64,000 nt of DNA from Oscarella lobularis (lineage: Eukaryota; Porifera; Homoscleromorpha; Homosclerophorida; Oscarellidae), in the NCBI RefSeq assembly GCF_947507565.1, contig NC_089180.1, positions 2,914,001 to 2,978,000 of the forward strand, read 5' to 3'. How positions within the stretch are numbered: the stretch's first letter is position 1; each line of letters opens with the position of its first letter. Below, one piece after another: positions 51,691 to 61,747 of the stretch. The position numbers and the translations under genes were made by a program. The notes under the pieces were generated by a model that worked only from the letters and a program-made list of their open reading frames with translations, was not told the DNA's origin and did not search any database.

Positions 51691-51790
51691 CTCGCTTAGA
51701 AGCACATGCGCTTCTACGCGAAAAACGGCCGTAACGACTTTTACTTTTTTTCTTCTACTTATAAGCGCATGTGCCTGTAAGTGAATTTTT
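51691..51790. repeat. short repeat with ACATGCGCTT palindromic motifs
   Basis: AGAAGCACATGCGCTTCTAC is a 20-bp near-palindrome, preceded by ACCGTATTACCTCGC, and followed at 51765 by TATAAGCGCATGTGCC. The left part recalls the end of MITE family M1. The same motifs recur at 55510-55610. Confidence 0.5.
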
Positions 51791-52039
51791 TATTTTTGAA
51801 GATATCGTATGCTTTTACATTGATATGCATATTGTATAGTATTTTTATCGACGGTCTTTTCCAGTCTAGTGGTAATTTTCTTCATTTTCATCTGCACTGC
51901 TAACTTCGTCATCTTTTTCCTCCGTTTCTTTGTCTTCCTCATCAGTTCCTTCAACGTCCGTTCCTTCATCATCCGTTGTCGTCTCCCTCTCTTCTTCACC
52001 GGAACTTTCTTCGGCGTCAGACGTGCCGCCTAACACAAG

Positions 52040-52325
52040 AATTTTTCGTTTACTCATTCTTGACGAGTACCGTCCACACCAATCGAAAGAGAGCCGGCAG
52101 ATCATAATCAAAGAATGCAATTTCGATGTAATCTTAATTCCAGGAGGCTGTACTTCATTTGTTCAGCCAATGGATCGTAGCCTCAATAAGCCTTTCAAAG
52201 GACATATTCGAGACTCGTGGAGCTCCTGGATGAAAAGCAGTGAAGGTGAATAGACTTCACATGGCAACTTAAAACAGCCTTCTAGGCAAAACGTCATTGA
52301 TTGGGGCAAGCTTATCCTCTTCGAC
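52040..52325 (+). pseudogene. pogo-type transposase C-terminal fragment
   Basis: The frame contains LLILDEYRPHQSKESRQIII (second catalytic D), then VILIPGGCTSFVQPMDRSLN (IPGG-T-x-x-x-QP-x-D, third D present) and KPFKGHIRDSWSSWMKS. After TAG it continues GNLKQPSRQNVIDW. This is the pogo branch with the IPGG motif, different from the Tigger at 31 kb. The N-terminal half is absent. Just upstream on the minus strand an acidic frame (52056-51838, MSKRKILVLGGTSDAEESSG) is of unknown origin. Confidence 0.75.
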
Positions 52326-52453
52326 GTCGGCTGCATCGGCAGCATTCCTCTTTGCTTGTACGCTCGCTTTTACTCCGCGACTTTCCACGTCGTCTCTGTC
52401 TTGCTCATCTATGCTTTTTACGCTGTCAAGCTCACCCAACGACTCTTACCTAC

Positions 52454-52895
52454 CGTATTAACTCACTTTTTGCTGCATGCCGGTAAAAGTGAAGTTTTCT
52501 GCTCCCAAAGTTTTCACTGGTTGACTACTAAAACGGCATGCCGGTATAATGCGGGGAATGCCGTTATCGGTAGAGGTGGTGTTGAATGCGAATCGCGCGA
52601 TCCAACAGGTTTAGCTGACGACGAAAAAACAGATGACCTTCTTACCGACGAGGAATAAGCTAGCAGATTAGACGTTGCTATTTCAGTTGTAGTGTTTTCA
52701 GCTCGTTTGCCTTGTATACTACCGGTAACCCTAACCTATGTTCATGCTTTACGTATGTTTTCCCACTGATACAAGTTTGCCAAAAACAAACAAAAGCACA
52801 TCGCTTTATCCGGCATGCCGATGTCCCCGAGGTACAACGGCACCCTGGTAATCCTCACTTTAAACCGGCATGCAGCAAAAAGTGAGGTAATACGG
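52454..52895. mobile_element. MITE family M1, copy 2 (442 bp), with 6-bp TSD
   Basis: The left end CCGTATTAACTCACTTTTTG and right end CAAAAAGTGAGGTAATACGG are inverted repeats. TACCTA flanks both sides (52448-52453 and 52896-52901). It aligns along its whole length with 29917-30332. The internal open frame (SQSFHWLTTKTACRYNAGNA ... TDEE) is kept, with the copies differing by a three-base indel. It carries extra short insertions such as ACTACCGGTAACCCTA. Confidence 0.9.
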
Positions 52896-52901
52896 TACCT
52901 A

Positions 52902-53785
52902 CGTCGACGTCGTCGGCATCCCCATCTTCCTGTTTCGCCGCTCCGAATTCGCCGCGCGTCATCGTGCAGCTGACCAGCGTCCCTCCGCCGGCGACGTTCA
53001 AAGGACGCGGGGCTGATACGATCGTGGACCCCTTGCAACCGTGGCGCAAAGCGTGAGACGCGTACACGCTCGGTACGCGTCTTTCAGACGATTTTTTCAT
53101 GGAACTACAGTCCATCGTGCGTCGCTGCCTGAACGGCCCGATAAACAATTCACTACTTCGCAGCTTTTGTGTTGTCAGTGTAGTCTTCATTTATTTGTGG
53201 TTTTGTTGATGAAGGGGGGATGTGACGGTGTTGCGCGAACCCTAGCTGATTGGGTGTGAAGATCGTTTTCTTCTCACGTTACACACGGCAGTCTGTAAGA
53301 CCCTACGCGGGCAAAGGTGGTTTGTCTGCCAGTGAAGAATACTGTGATATAACTTACTAATTGTAATGTTCCTCCAGTTGGTCAATTGGCTTGCCATGAC
53401 CTGGCTTGCCAATAGTGTTCACAGTTCTGAAAAACGTGTGAAATTTTGCACTTTGTTTTGGCCAATCATCAGTGAGATTTATGCATAGATGGATATGAAA
53501 ACGAACCTGATTACCGTATGAGAGAACTTTCGGGGTGTCTGTCATATTTCTGCAAGTTCAGCACTTTCTGAGAAAGCCTTCGGACCAATAGAAACCATTG
53601 CAGATACTCCAGTTCGTTTATTACCTTTGTATAGGGTTGTATACTCTGGTAAATGTAATAAGAGAGCAGCTACATGGTTTGGCTTGCTGTTGGCCCTTAC
53701 AGCAGCGGCTTAAATAGGATATTTTTTTCTGTGAATAACCTTTAGAACATTTGAAGTAGAACGGCTGGTAGATATTTGTGTGAGT
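52902..53785. other. no supported gene
   Basis: Minus frames near 53190-52855 and 53545-53357 are not recognised. Confidence 0.4.
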
Positions 53786-53787
53786 GA

Positions 53788-54255
53788 TACAGTCGAAGCC
53801 GGTTAATGTCAACCGAAATGCATCAGCGAAATAGTTGACATTAACCGAAAGTTGACATAAGACGAATAAGACTTTTAAGCGGATTTAGCAATTTACTAGT
53901 AACTGACATCAACTTTTAATTTTTTTCCAATTCAGAAGGAAAGAAATCTGTCAAAAGAGAAAGCCAACCGTCACTTGGAGTGAAATCTTTACCCATTTTG
54001 GCCGCTAATGACAGAACAAGACCCGAGACGTTCGCTCCTTGAAGAACTTTCTGCTCTAGCCATAAGGCAAGAGCCTCTTGAACGTCGGGTTCCTTCCCAT
54101 CTCGTTGTCGTTTCTGAGAGGGTCTGCAGCCTCTGCCAGTTGTGTACATTGCTAGTAGATCCTCTCTTCTTTTCATGATCTTGGACACTGTCGATTTGCT
54201 GACACTGAATTGCTGAGCAACAGCGACCTGTATTTAGAATCTTGGTAATGCTCGT
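53788..54255 (-). pseudogene. Tigger fragment: one terminal end and CENP-B HTH exon
   Basis: A Tigger-type end TACAGTCGAAGCCGGTTAAT begins at 53788, and GACATTAACCGAAAGTTGAC repeats part of it inside. On the minus strand 54240-53916 encodes VAVAQQFSVSKSTVSKIMKR and then QEALALWLEQKVLQGANVSG, the HTH-CENPB segment of a pogo/Tigger protein. TTTGCTGACACTG next to the exon edge may mark a junction. The DDE domain is missing. Confidence 0.6.
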
Positions 54256-54554
54256 CTCATTTAGCTACCCAACGCGTGATCGTAGCCAGCGAGGATCAAC
54301 AGAATCCCCGAAGTGATGTGAAGAGATCGGACGCCACGAGCGCACGCAGCGGAGGCGGAGCCAGTGGTAAATCGGGGTAGCAAAGGCGTCATTGCTCCCG
54401 GATTATCGCTTGGTTTTGGAACGGGTGGATAAATTGAAGCGAGAAAACCTGAAGTTGACGACGACGCCTTCCAGCAGTAGTCCATGTCTGGATTAAACGG
54501 GCAGCGACCTGCTTTACCTATTCTTTTTCTCATTTTTTTAATTTTTAGAATATA

Positions 54555-54960
54555 CAGTGGAACCTCGTTATTGCGGCCACCCTCGGACCAAATTTTTCTG
54601 GCCTCAATAAGGAGGTGGCCGTATAATCGAAAAGAAAATAGACTAGAATGACCTCTGCGGGGAATTTAAGTTTGGCCGTAATACATAGAGGGAACTAACG
54701 AAACGGAGGAAGGGAAGATGTCAAGATGTTGTACTCCGCCAAAGCACCGAAAGTGTTGCCGGGGTACGATGAGAAGCGGTTTGTCAAAGATCTAGCCTGC
54801 GCCAGTAGTTGACAAACGCAGCGCCGTCATTGATGAAATTGATGGAAGAGCGAGCAGCAGCTTTGCAAAAAAAGTAAGAGCGAAAGGGCTTCAACGGCCG
54901 TACTGTACACCTCCATGACCAACGGATCAAAGAGACAGCCGAGAGAACTAGCTATCGCAC
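54555..54960 (+). mobile_element. Tigger end with N-terminal scraps
   Basis: TACAGTGGAACCTCGTTATT starts at 54553 and GGCCGTATAATCGAAAAG about 50 bp on is a partial inverted repeat of it. Downstream a plus-strand stretch (KRSAVIDEIDGRASSSFAKK) resembles the Psq/CENP-B HTH of Tigger. No further coding sequence. A related end in opposite orientation lies at 63271-63332. Confidence 0.55.
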
Positions 54961-56710
54961 ACTTTTGGATCTTCTTCTAATTTTTCCGGTTTGCAGCTGA
55001 ATTAACCAAAGGCTTTTGCTGCTGTAGTTACAGTATTTGTCGCCGTAATACTGACGTCAAAAAGGATCATTGTTCTTTCTTTGATCGTAGTTGCAGACGC
55101 TAACCGCAATTTTTTTCCGGCAAAATTGTCAAGCGAGATTTTGCGTAGTGCAGCACGGAGAACCCCTTTTTTATTGAATAAACGGCATGAAATTTCAGCA
55201 ACCTGTGACGAAATCTCATTTCTTCTTGAAGTTCTCTAGTAAACGACAAGACATTTACTGCCACAAGTACAACAATTACTTTCTCTTCCCATTTGACTGC
55301 TGAAATTGTAATTATAGCACAAACGTCAGCACATCCTCGTCTAAGGAGTAGATAAGTCTTTTTTTCGTGTCATGCGCGCAGGACTTCAACAAAAACGATT
55401 TCACAGTGACACCTAGTCATTGCCTAAAACGATATTCCATATTCGACAAAACAAAATGCAGTCGGCAGAAAAAAATTATCAATATATTCTTATGACAATG
55501 GTAACTTTTACCGTATTTCCAGAAGCACATGCGCTTCTACGTGAATTTGTTAGGCGCATGCGCTTATACCTCGAGGTAAAAGCGCATGCGCTTTTAAGCG
55601 AGGATCCACATTTCGGCGGTTGTTCTGCTCTTTCGTCGTCTCGTCGATGTCTTCTCGAAAGTCGTACACATACGAGGCGAGTTCTACTCTTCCATTTTCA
55701 CGCCTACTACGTACTGTATGACTATGGGACAAAACAGGCTACCGATCTAACAGTCCACGCGATGCAAAGGACACTCGCAATGCAAACACCGCTATCATTC
55801 CGCCCGTTTTAATTTTTTCGGGATCTCTTTTGGTAAGACATCTTTTAATTATTTTATTTATTTTTACTGGAAGTTTTGACACGTAACTTTGACTTTTTTG
55901 TGCAATCCGTTAGTGATACCTGTTTCACAGGAAATGCCAAGGACGCGAGGATGATGACAATGATTAGGACGTAGTGTTTTCGCGTGATCGGCGATTGGGA
56001 TCGCAGGTGCCGTGTCGACGGGTTGCTACAGTTCGACGTGGTGGAAAAGGGTTGGGCGCGCCTCGATGAAGTCGATTTGATTTGATGACGAGGAAAGCCC
56101 ATCTTTCAACATAGAAAGGGGCACGGTTTCACTTCATTTTGGATCTTATGTGATAATGATTCCAGTTGTTTCTACTTTTCTTCTTCTTTTTGCAAAAAAA
56201 AGAGATAATGAAGAGCGTCAGATGAGTTCAGGTTAAAATGGTTGTTCACATACAAGCGCATGCGCCTATATCGGAATGAACACGTTAATTTCTCGTGAAA
56301 GCCTGTTGTCACATATCCGTAGTTTCACAAATTTTCGTCTTGAACTATTTAGTTTTCTAATATTTTGTACAGCTTTATTTTTGTACACTGCTTTGATACG
56401 ACATATATTACTATACGATTTTAGCTTTTAGTACAGCTTTATTTTCGTACACTGCACGTTGTACGTGAAATAATCGCTTCTAGCATTGCAGTGCTTGGTG
56501 TTATTCAGAGAGAAGAACGTCGACGGTCTTTTACAATGTCTTCAAAAGCGTCTCGAAGAAACAGCTTAGGTATTTAAACGAAATTCGCAATGAAGACGAT
56601 GCAATAGGGTGCATACCGAAAAGGTGTTAACTATCACGCAAAATAGGTATCAAAAACACACACGAGCATTGATACCGAAATAAACTTTCTCTCTGTGACG
56701 TCTGGAATGG
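54961..56710. other. no supported gene; repeat with GCGCATGCGC motifs
   Basis: The palindromes ACATGCGCTT (55526 region), GCGCATGCGC (55554-55563 and 55583-55592) and GCGCATGCGC (56256-56265) lie in short AT-rich repeats. The plus frame 55420-55812 covers them and is not a gene. TTTAGTACAGCTTTATTTTT-GTACACTG occurs twice near 56370 and 56430. Confidence 0.4.
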
Positions 56711-56723
56711 CTCCGTTCAGCGA

Positions 56724-57173
56724 ATGGTGCTAGACGATGGGCGTGCGAAAGGCCTTCGAATTGTTCTGCAGGAGAGAGGAGTCGCTGTTGATGGCAAGAA
56801 CAGACCAGAACTTGAGGCAATTTTGAAGGAGCACGATGACTTTAAAAATGAAAAGTCAATGGTAGAGAGATTTATTTCAAGCAGAGGCCACGAGTGTTTG
56901 TTCTTACCCAAATATCACTGTGAACTAAACCCTATTCAGAGGGTCTGGGGCAGAGCTAAAGATCACACGAGAAAAAGCTGCAGGTAAAACAACGCCTCTC
57001 TTCGAAATCACATTGACCCTGCTCTTGCCACAGTGTCAGTTGACCTTATCCGAAAATTCTATCAAAAAACGCGGGAGCTGGTACAGGCGTACGCAGATGG
57101 ACACAATTGTTATACTGTAGATGGTGCTGCTAAAGTGTATAAGTCTCATAGACGTGTATTTGGCAAACTATGA
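56724..57173 (+). pseudogene. DDE transposase C-terminal part (IS630-related), one stop
   Basis: The frame contains GLRIVLQERGVAVDGKNRPE, then LFLPKYHCELNPIQRVWGRA and KDHTRKSCR. It is interrupted by TAA at 56985-56987 and continues in frame NASLRNHIDPALATVSVDLI, FYQKTRELVQAYADGHNCYT to TGA at 57171-57173. The HCELNPI-x-x-W motif is the third catalytic region of the IS630/Tc1 group; the usual E is Q here (NPIQ). The first two catalytic regions are missing. Confidence 0.7.
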
Positions 57174-57210
57174 CTGACATAAATATACTTGTCTCTCTTT
57201 CAGTCTCACA

Positions 57211-57534
57211 TTACATAACATCGTAAAGACTGGTGCCACAATTCCAGCAGTAATTCATCACTTTTGGGCGCTTTGCTGCAGGTTTGCCATTTCCAGCGGC
57301 CACTGTGGAACAGTGGCAGACCATATCATCGAGCTGTGACTGGCTAGATTCTTCGCTGGCCTCTGCTTGTGAAACGGCGTTCTTAACTGAGCCAATTACA
57401 ATTTGTGACTCCTCCCATGTGTTTTCAGACGCGTCATTCTTCGGCTCTACTGGAATTGGAACTGAGTCTTCCACGCCGTCTTCTACGCCGCTTGATAATG
57501 TTACTGCACACGTGGAAAGTAGCAGAATCGCCAA
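57211..57534 (-). CDS. hypothetical acidic protein with C-terminal CxxC
   Basis: The frame reads SSGVEDGVEDSVPIPVEPKN, SQAEASEESSQSQLDDMVCH and ends KVMNYCWNCGTSLYDVM. The CHC ... CWNC pairs could bind zinc. Composition is protein-like. Its 5' part lies in the left arm of the large inverted repeat, so the true start is uncertain. Possibly an accessory protein of the adjacent transposon. Unrecognised. Confidence 0.3.
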   Translation of the reverse strand: MAILLLSTCAVTLSSGVEDGVEDSVPIPVEPKNDASENTWEESQIVIGSVKNAVSQAEASEESSQSQLDDMVCHCSTVAAGNGKPAAKRPKVMNYCWNCGTSLYDVM

Positions 57535-57857
57535 CTGTAGGCATTCTTTTGGAGTGGTTTCATAGGGTTGGTGTAAACAGACACGACATCAAAATTAAAT
57601 ACGCCAAATGGTTTGGAAGTAAGATACAAGCAAAAATTAGGATGATAGCAGCAGCAACGGTAAAATGATTGCAGCACAGTTTTTTTTAGGCTAAGCCACA
57701 AAAACACGAGAAGAAAATGACCTCTGCTTACTTCTAAACCATTTGGCGTATTTATTTTTGATGTCGTGTCTGTTTACACCAACCCTCTGAAACCACTCCA
57801 AAAGACTGCCTACAGTTGGTGATTCTTCTACTTTCCACGTGTGCAGTAACATTATCA
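57494..57857. repeat. large inverted repeat: 130-bp arms, 103-bp spacer
   Basis: The left arm 57494-57623 (GATAATGTTACTGCACACGT ... GGTTTGGAAGTAAG) is the reverse complement of 57727-57857 with about eight differences. The left arm in plus orientation encodes VGILLEWFHRVGVNRHDIKI and KYAKWFG, so a protein-coding segment appears to have been duplicated in inverted orientation. RNA across it would form a long hairpin. No TIR or TSD hallmark was found. Confidence 0.85.
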
Positions 57858-58439
57858 TTAGCAAAAGATTGCCTTTACATTAACAACGTTTATCAAGATT
57901 TTTTGGGCTGAGAAGAAAAAAACCAATATCTTGCCATTTCGATGGTTCAACGGCAGCAACGGGATCGGCGATGACGGGGTTGACGATTAGGGCAACGATG
58001 AAGATGGGAGAGGGACGATCAGTGGGTGGGAAAATCCCAACGGTAATCGTAATTGACGATGCGAGACAAACAGATTAATGTCGTTTTGGGCGATAAAATA
58101 TGCACCGAGGATCGGATTAGTAGCGATCGGCGCGACACGAAAATAGTGTTTCGTTCCCCATTCCCTGATTGTCAGTGGATCAATCAGTCAACAAGGCAAA
58201 CACCGTCTTCTTTGAATTCATAACATTTGACAATTAGTACGTTGCCAACTTTTCTCTCATACCGGTACGGAAAAAGTCTTAAAGAAGCCGTTTGGCTCTT
58301 CCTGCCTCTGGCAAGTAGTATGTTGAAGCAGTTTGGACACTTAGCCTCATTACAATTCAAAGGTACCACTTGGATAAATTTGGATATCACCGACGAGTTT
58401 CTTGAAAAAGTGATTGGGCGCTCTCTACATCAGTGAAAA
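57858..58439. other. no supported gene
   Basis: Frames on both strands at 58184-58436 are open but unrecognised (minus: AKCPNCFNILLARG; plus: LKEAVWLFLPLASSML). Confidence 0.35.
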
Positions 58440-58770
58440 AACCAAGCAGAACCTTAAGAATGTCAGCCGTTATTCCTGGGAGATGTACATTCAAGCACCA
58501 GATGTGTGTTGGAATATGACATTCAAGGCAAACGTTTGAAAATTCTATGACAAATGGTTGGGTGCAGGAAAAGAAACGTACAACGCTAGCGGTAATCCAC
58601 GACCGCCTGCTATTGCTGTCGTCGTCTCTTGTGCTGTTAAAGCTTGGGAGGCACTGAGCTGTGCAATGATACGAGAATCGTTTTAAGCTCGTGGAGTTAC
58701 AAACGCTGCTGACGTTAGTGAAGACGACAAAATCGTTTGTATGCATCCTAGACGAGACTGCGCAGCGGGA
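58440..58770 (+). pseudogene. pogo-type transposase C-terminal fragment 2
   Basis: The translation passes through AVIPGRCT in one frame, then APDVCWNMTFKANV, TGA, FYDKWLGAGKETYNASGNPR, SCAVKAWEALSCAMIRESF, TAA and ARGVTNAADVSEDDKI. This matches the C-terminal part of pogo transposases (IPGG-T, QP-x-DV-x-x-N-x-x-FK, then AW-x-x-I-x-x-x-x-I-x-x-SF-x-x-x-G-I-x-x-A-x-D-G-x-ED). The same branch as 52.0 kb. Two stops and one frame change. Confidence 0.65.
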
Positions 58771-58918
58771 CAAACTTTTCGCAGCAGTTCTTTTAAACGA
58801 CCAAAACCGATCAATTCTCTCGGACTAAACCTGGCTTATCATGAGTTTTTCAAGTGCTCTGACAATTTTGTATGCATTAAAGCTTTTTCGCGCATCATAT
58901 GTAGAACTGCTTGCGGCA

Positions 58919-59036
58919 GTCGAGAGTGTCCGCATTGACGTTAAAGGAAAAATGCTTTGCGGTGAAAGAGAATACTCGAGATTACGCATTGACGTGTCAA
59001 GGAAAAATGCTTTGCCGTAGAAGAGATACTCGAGAT
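58919..59036 (+). repeat. tandem duplication, about 58-bp unit
   Basis: Two diverged units each run GCATTGACGT ... AAGGAAAAATGCTTTGC ... ATACTCGAGATTA. They abut the left end of piggyBac-1. Confidence 0.75.
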
Positions 59037-59251
59037 TAACCCTTTAACCACCGATTGCACCTCTATGTACGGTAGCGCACGTTAGGAAATTCGTCTATCT
59101 GTGTCCTTGTACAGCAGTGTAGCTAAATAAAGAACTAAGGAATGCATACGGGGGTTCTTTGCGTATCTATTCGCGTTGAATGCACATGGATTGCGCGATC
59201 GTTACTATGGAGTAAACAAACATGAACGTGGTGACGTAATCGACATCAAAG

Positions 59252-61312
59252 ATGGCGACCCGACGATCCTGCCGTGCCAGAACACTCGAACGAATGCGTG
59301 ATTTCCTTACTTTTGATGCGTTAGACGAAGACGAAGACCTAGACAACCTGTTCGAAGAAGAAATTAGTAGGGTTCTTCATAAAACTTTCGAAGAAACGTC
59401 GATAACGGTTATCCTCCGTTTAGACTTTCCTGAAAGCGATTTCGAGAGCGCGAGCGACGGTGAAGTTTCCGAAGACAGACGAGCATCGTTCGTCGTCACC
59501 GATGGACGTAGAACGTGCGGAAGAGAGAATCGAAGCCGGAGAAGAGACAGCGACTTTTTCCGGTAACACCCCCCTTTGTTGTTTCTTTTCCGCGTTTGTT
59601 TTATCGATATTTTTCCATAGACGAAATGGATTTTGAGACTGCGTTTGATTCGGAATGGAAAAAAGAGTTCGTTCCTTATCCGATTATGCAGTATGAAGGG
59701 GAAACAGGACCTACAATCGACGTTCCGCCAAATCCAAATGCTCTAACGTTTTTTGAGTTTTTTTGGGGCGACGACATTATTGAATTGATTGTCCAGAACA
59801 CCAATAAGTACGCTGTGAAAACCATTTCCGCACAGGCAAATTCAACACAAGAATGGGACCCTGTTTCCAAACCGGAAATGAAAGCTTATTTGGGACAATC
59901 GCTTTTGATGGGAATTTGCCGCTTCCCAAGGCAAGAAGATTACTGGCAGACGTCGTGCGGCTACCTCAAAACGGGTCTCGCAACAATTTTCCCCAAAACT
60001 CGTTTTGAACAAATCACCAGATTTTTGCACGTAGCTGATCCTGATGCTGAGTTGCAAAGAGGAATGGCTGGCTATGACAAACTTCAAAAGGTTGGTACAA
60101 TTACGTCCTTTTCAAAAATGAAATAATTTCCATTTGTAGGTTCGTCCGCTTATTGACATCTGCAAAAAAAAATTCAAGTCCAGGTTTTGTCTTTCGAGAG
60201 ATATTACAGTAGACGAAGCGATGATCCCATTCAAAGGACGTTGGGGCATCAAGCAGTACATGAAAGATAAACCACACAAATGGGGAATAAAATCGTACGT
60301 ACCTGCTGATGCTCCAACGGGCTACGTCTACAACTTTTTCATCTACACGGGAAAAAGCGCCGACGACGTTCATGAGGAAGGCCTTTGCACCCGAGCAGTT
60401 CTGGATCTCGTTGCAGACTGTCACCACAAATGTCACGTTTTATACGTTGACAATTAGTACACGAGTCCTCATCTTTTTGAGACGCTATACTTCAATGATA
60501 TATACGCGACTGGAACTGCCCGGGTGTCCCGCACCGGATACCCAAAAGAATTGAAAAAGAACAAGCATCCCTCTGTTCGAAGAGTTGCCAGAGGTTATTA
60601 CGAGCATTTATCGAAAGGTCCTATGACAGCTGCAATATGGTTTGACAAGCGCTATGTCAACTTTTTGTCAACCGCTTCAACACCAATGCTTGACCCGTCA
60701 GAACCAACGACAGTAGAGAGAAGACATGGAGCAAGGAAAGTGCCAGTACCTTGTCCACCTTATCTACCGGACTAAATGAAATACATGCGAGGCGTTGATC
60801 GAGGCGATCAATTGGTGGCATTATACTCGTCAGGAAGAAAATCAAGAAAAGCCTGGAAAAGAATTTTTTATTACCTGCTAGAGTGTTCAATATTGAATGC
60901 ATACGTGCTCGAATCGTTCTCTGATCCCCGGCACAAAGAACTAGGCCGAAAAAAGAGAGATATGAAGGAGTTCAAAACGGAACTTGCCACAAAGCTGATC
61001 GATGGTTTTTGTGCAAGAGGAAAAAGAGTTGATCCTGTAAGGCCCGAACTGAGACTCAGCAAAGCTTCGATGGTTTTTGTGCAAGAGGAAAAAGAGTTGA
61101 TCCTGTAAGGCCCGAACTGAGACTCAGCAAAGCTGTCCAACATTTGCCGATTCAACATCCGGAGGGCAAACGAGGAGATTGCAAGGTGTGCGCAAGAGGC
61201 CCAGATCGACACACAAGCACCATGATTTGCGAAGCCTGCAATGTTCATCTCTGCACGTCCGGCGGCAGGAGAAGTTGCTATTATGATTACCATACAAAGG
61301 TAGATTATTAGG
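59252..61312 (+). pseudogene. piggyBac transposase 1, three exons
   Basis: Exon 1 from ATG 59252 (acidic, DALDEDEDLDNLFEEE) to 59562; intron 59563-59620 (GTAACA...CATAG); exon 2 to 60090 with FFEFFWGDDIIELIVQNTNK and LLMGICRFPRQEDYWQTS; intron 60091-60139 (49 bp); exon 3 with ITVDEAMIPFKGRWGIKQYM, VLYVDN, and MRGVDRGDQLVALY, the three aspartates of the piggyBac triad. The end is a cysteine-rich finger (CKVCARG ... CNVHLC). Damage: a frameshift in exon 1 near 59480, TAG 60455-60457, TAA 60773-60775, and a perfect 68-bp tandem duplication at 60999-61134 that shifts the frame. Confidence 0.9.
60999..61134 (+). repeat. perfect 68-bp tandem duplication inside piggyBac-1
   Basis: Positions 60999-61066 and 61067-61134 are identical (TCGATGGTTTTTGTGCAAGA ... 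CTCAGCAAAGCT). Sixty-eight is not a multiple of three, so it breaks the reading frame. The lack of any difference between copies suggests a recent event, or an assembly duplication. Confidence 0.95.
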
Positions 61313-61443
61313 CAGTCGCTAGCTGTCTCGCGCTGCCGCGATAAAGTAAATGTGGTGTCGTTCTATGCATGTCCCTAATTATTCGTTGCTATGGCAACAA
61401 CGGACACACATTCTTGTCATTTAGTCTATAAGGATTTCAAAAA

Positions 61444-61640
61444 TATATGGTTGCTAAGAGGTTTGTATAGCTGGTCGCATGCAAATTCGAATTGCGCGGG
61501 CCTCGCTTCTGCGCAGAAAGTATTGATGACGGTTAACCGTTATCAATAACTTTCTGCGCAGAAGCTTAGGGCGGGGAAATTGAAATTAGGCTTTCGCAGT
61601 TGCTCAAACCCCTTAGCAACCATACATTTTTAGATTCCTA
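61444..61640. mobile_element. foldback MITE with palindromic centre
   Basis: The outer arms are ATATGGTTGCTAAGAGG and CCCCTTAGCAACCATAC. The centre is GCTTCTGCGCAGAAAGT, a short spacer around GGTTAACC, and ACTTTCTGCGCAGAAGC. The whole 200 bp can fold back on itself. It has no coding capacity and separates two convergent piggyBacs. Confidence 0.8.
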
Positions 61641-61747
61641 ATTAAAGAAATAATTCGACACAAGCATTCTGGTTGCCATAGCGACAAAATTTTAATTAGT
61701 CATTTTTACAGAAACTTTACGACTGCCAATAATCGCTTTCTCCTTGT

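Larger units (their letters stand above)
59037..61312 (+). mobile_element. piggyBac element 1
   Basis: At 59035-59038 TTAA is followed by CCCTTTAACCACCGATTGCA, matching a piggyBac left end (TTAA target site, then CCC). The transposase gene follows. The right end is not identified between 61312 and 61440, so the element may be truncated there. Confidence 0.6.

Noticed and set aside
55420-55812. 130-aa plus-strand ORF
   Set aside because: It runs across short palindromic repeats in both directions and shows no domain.
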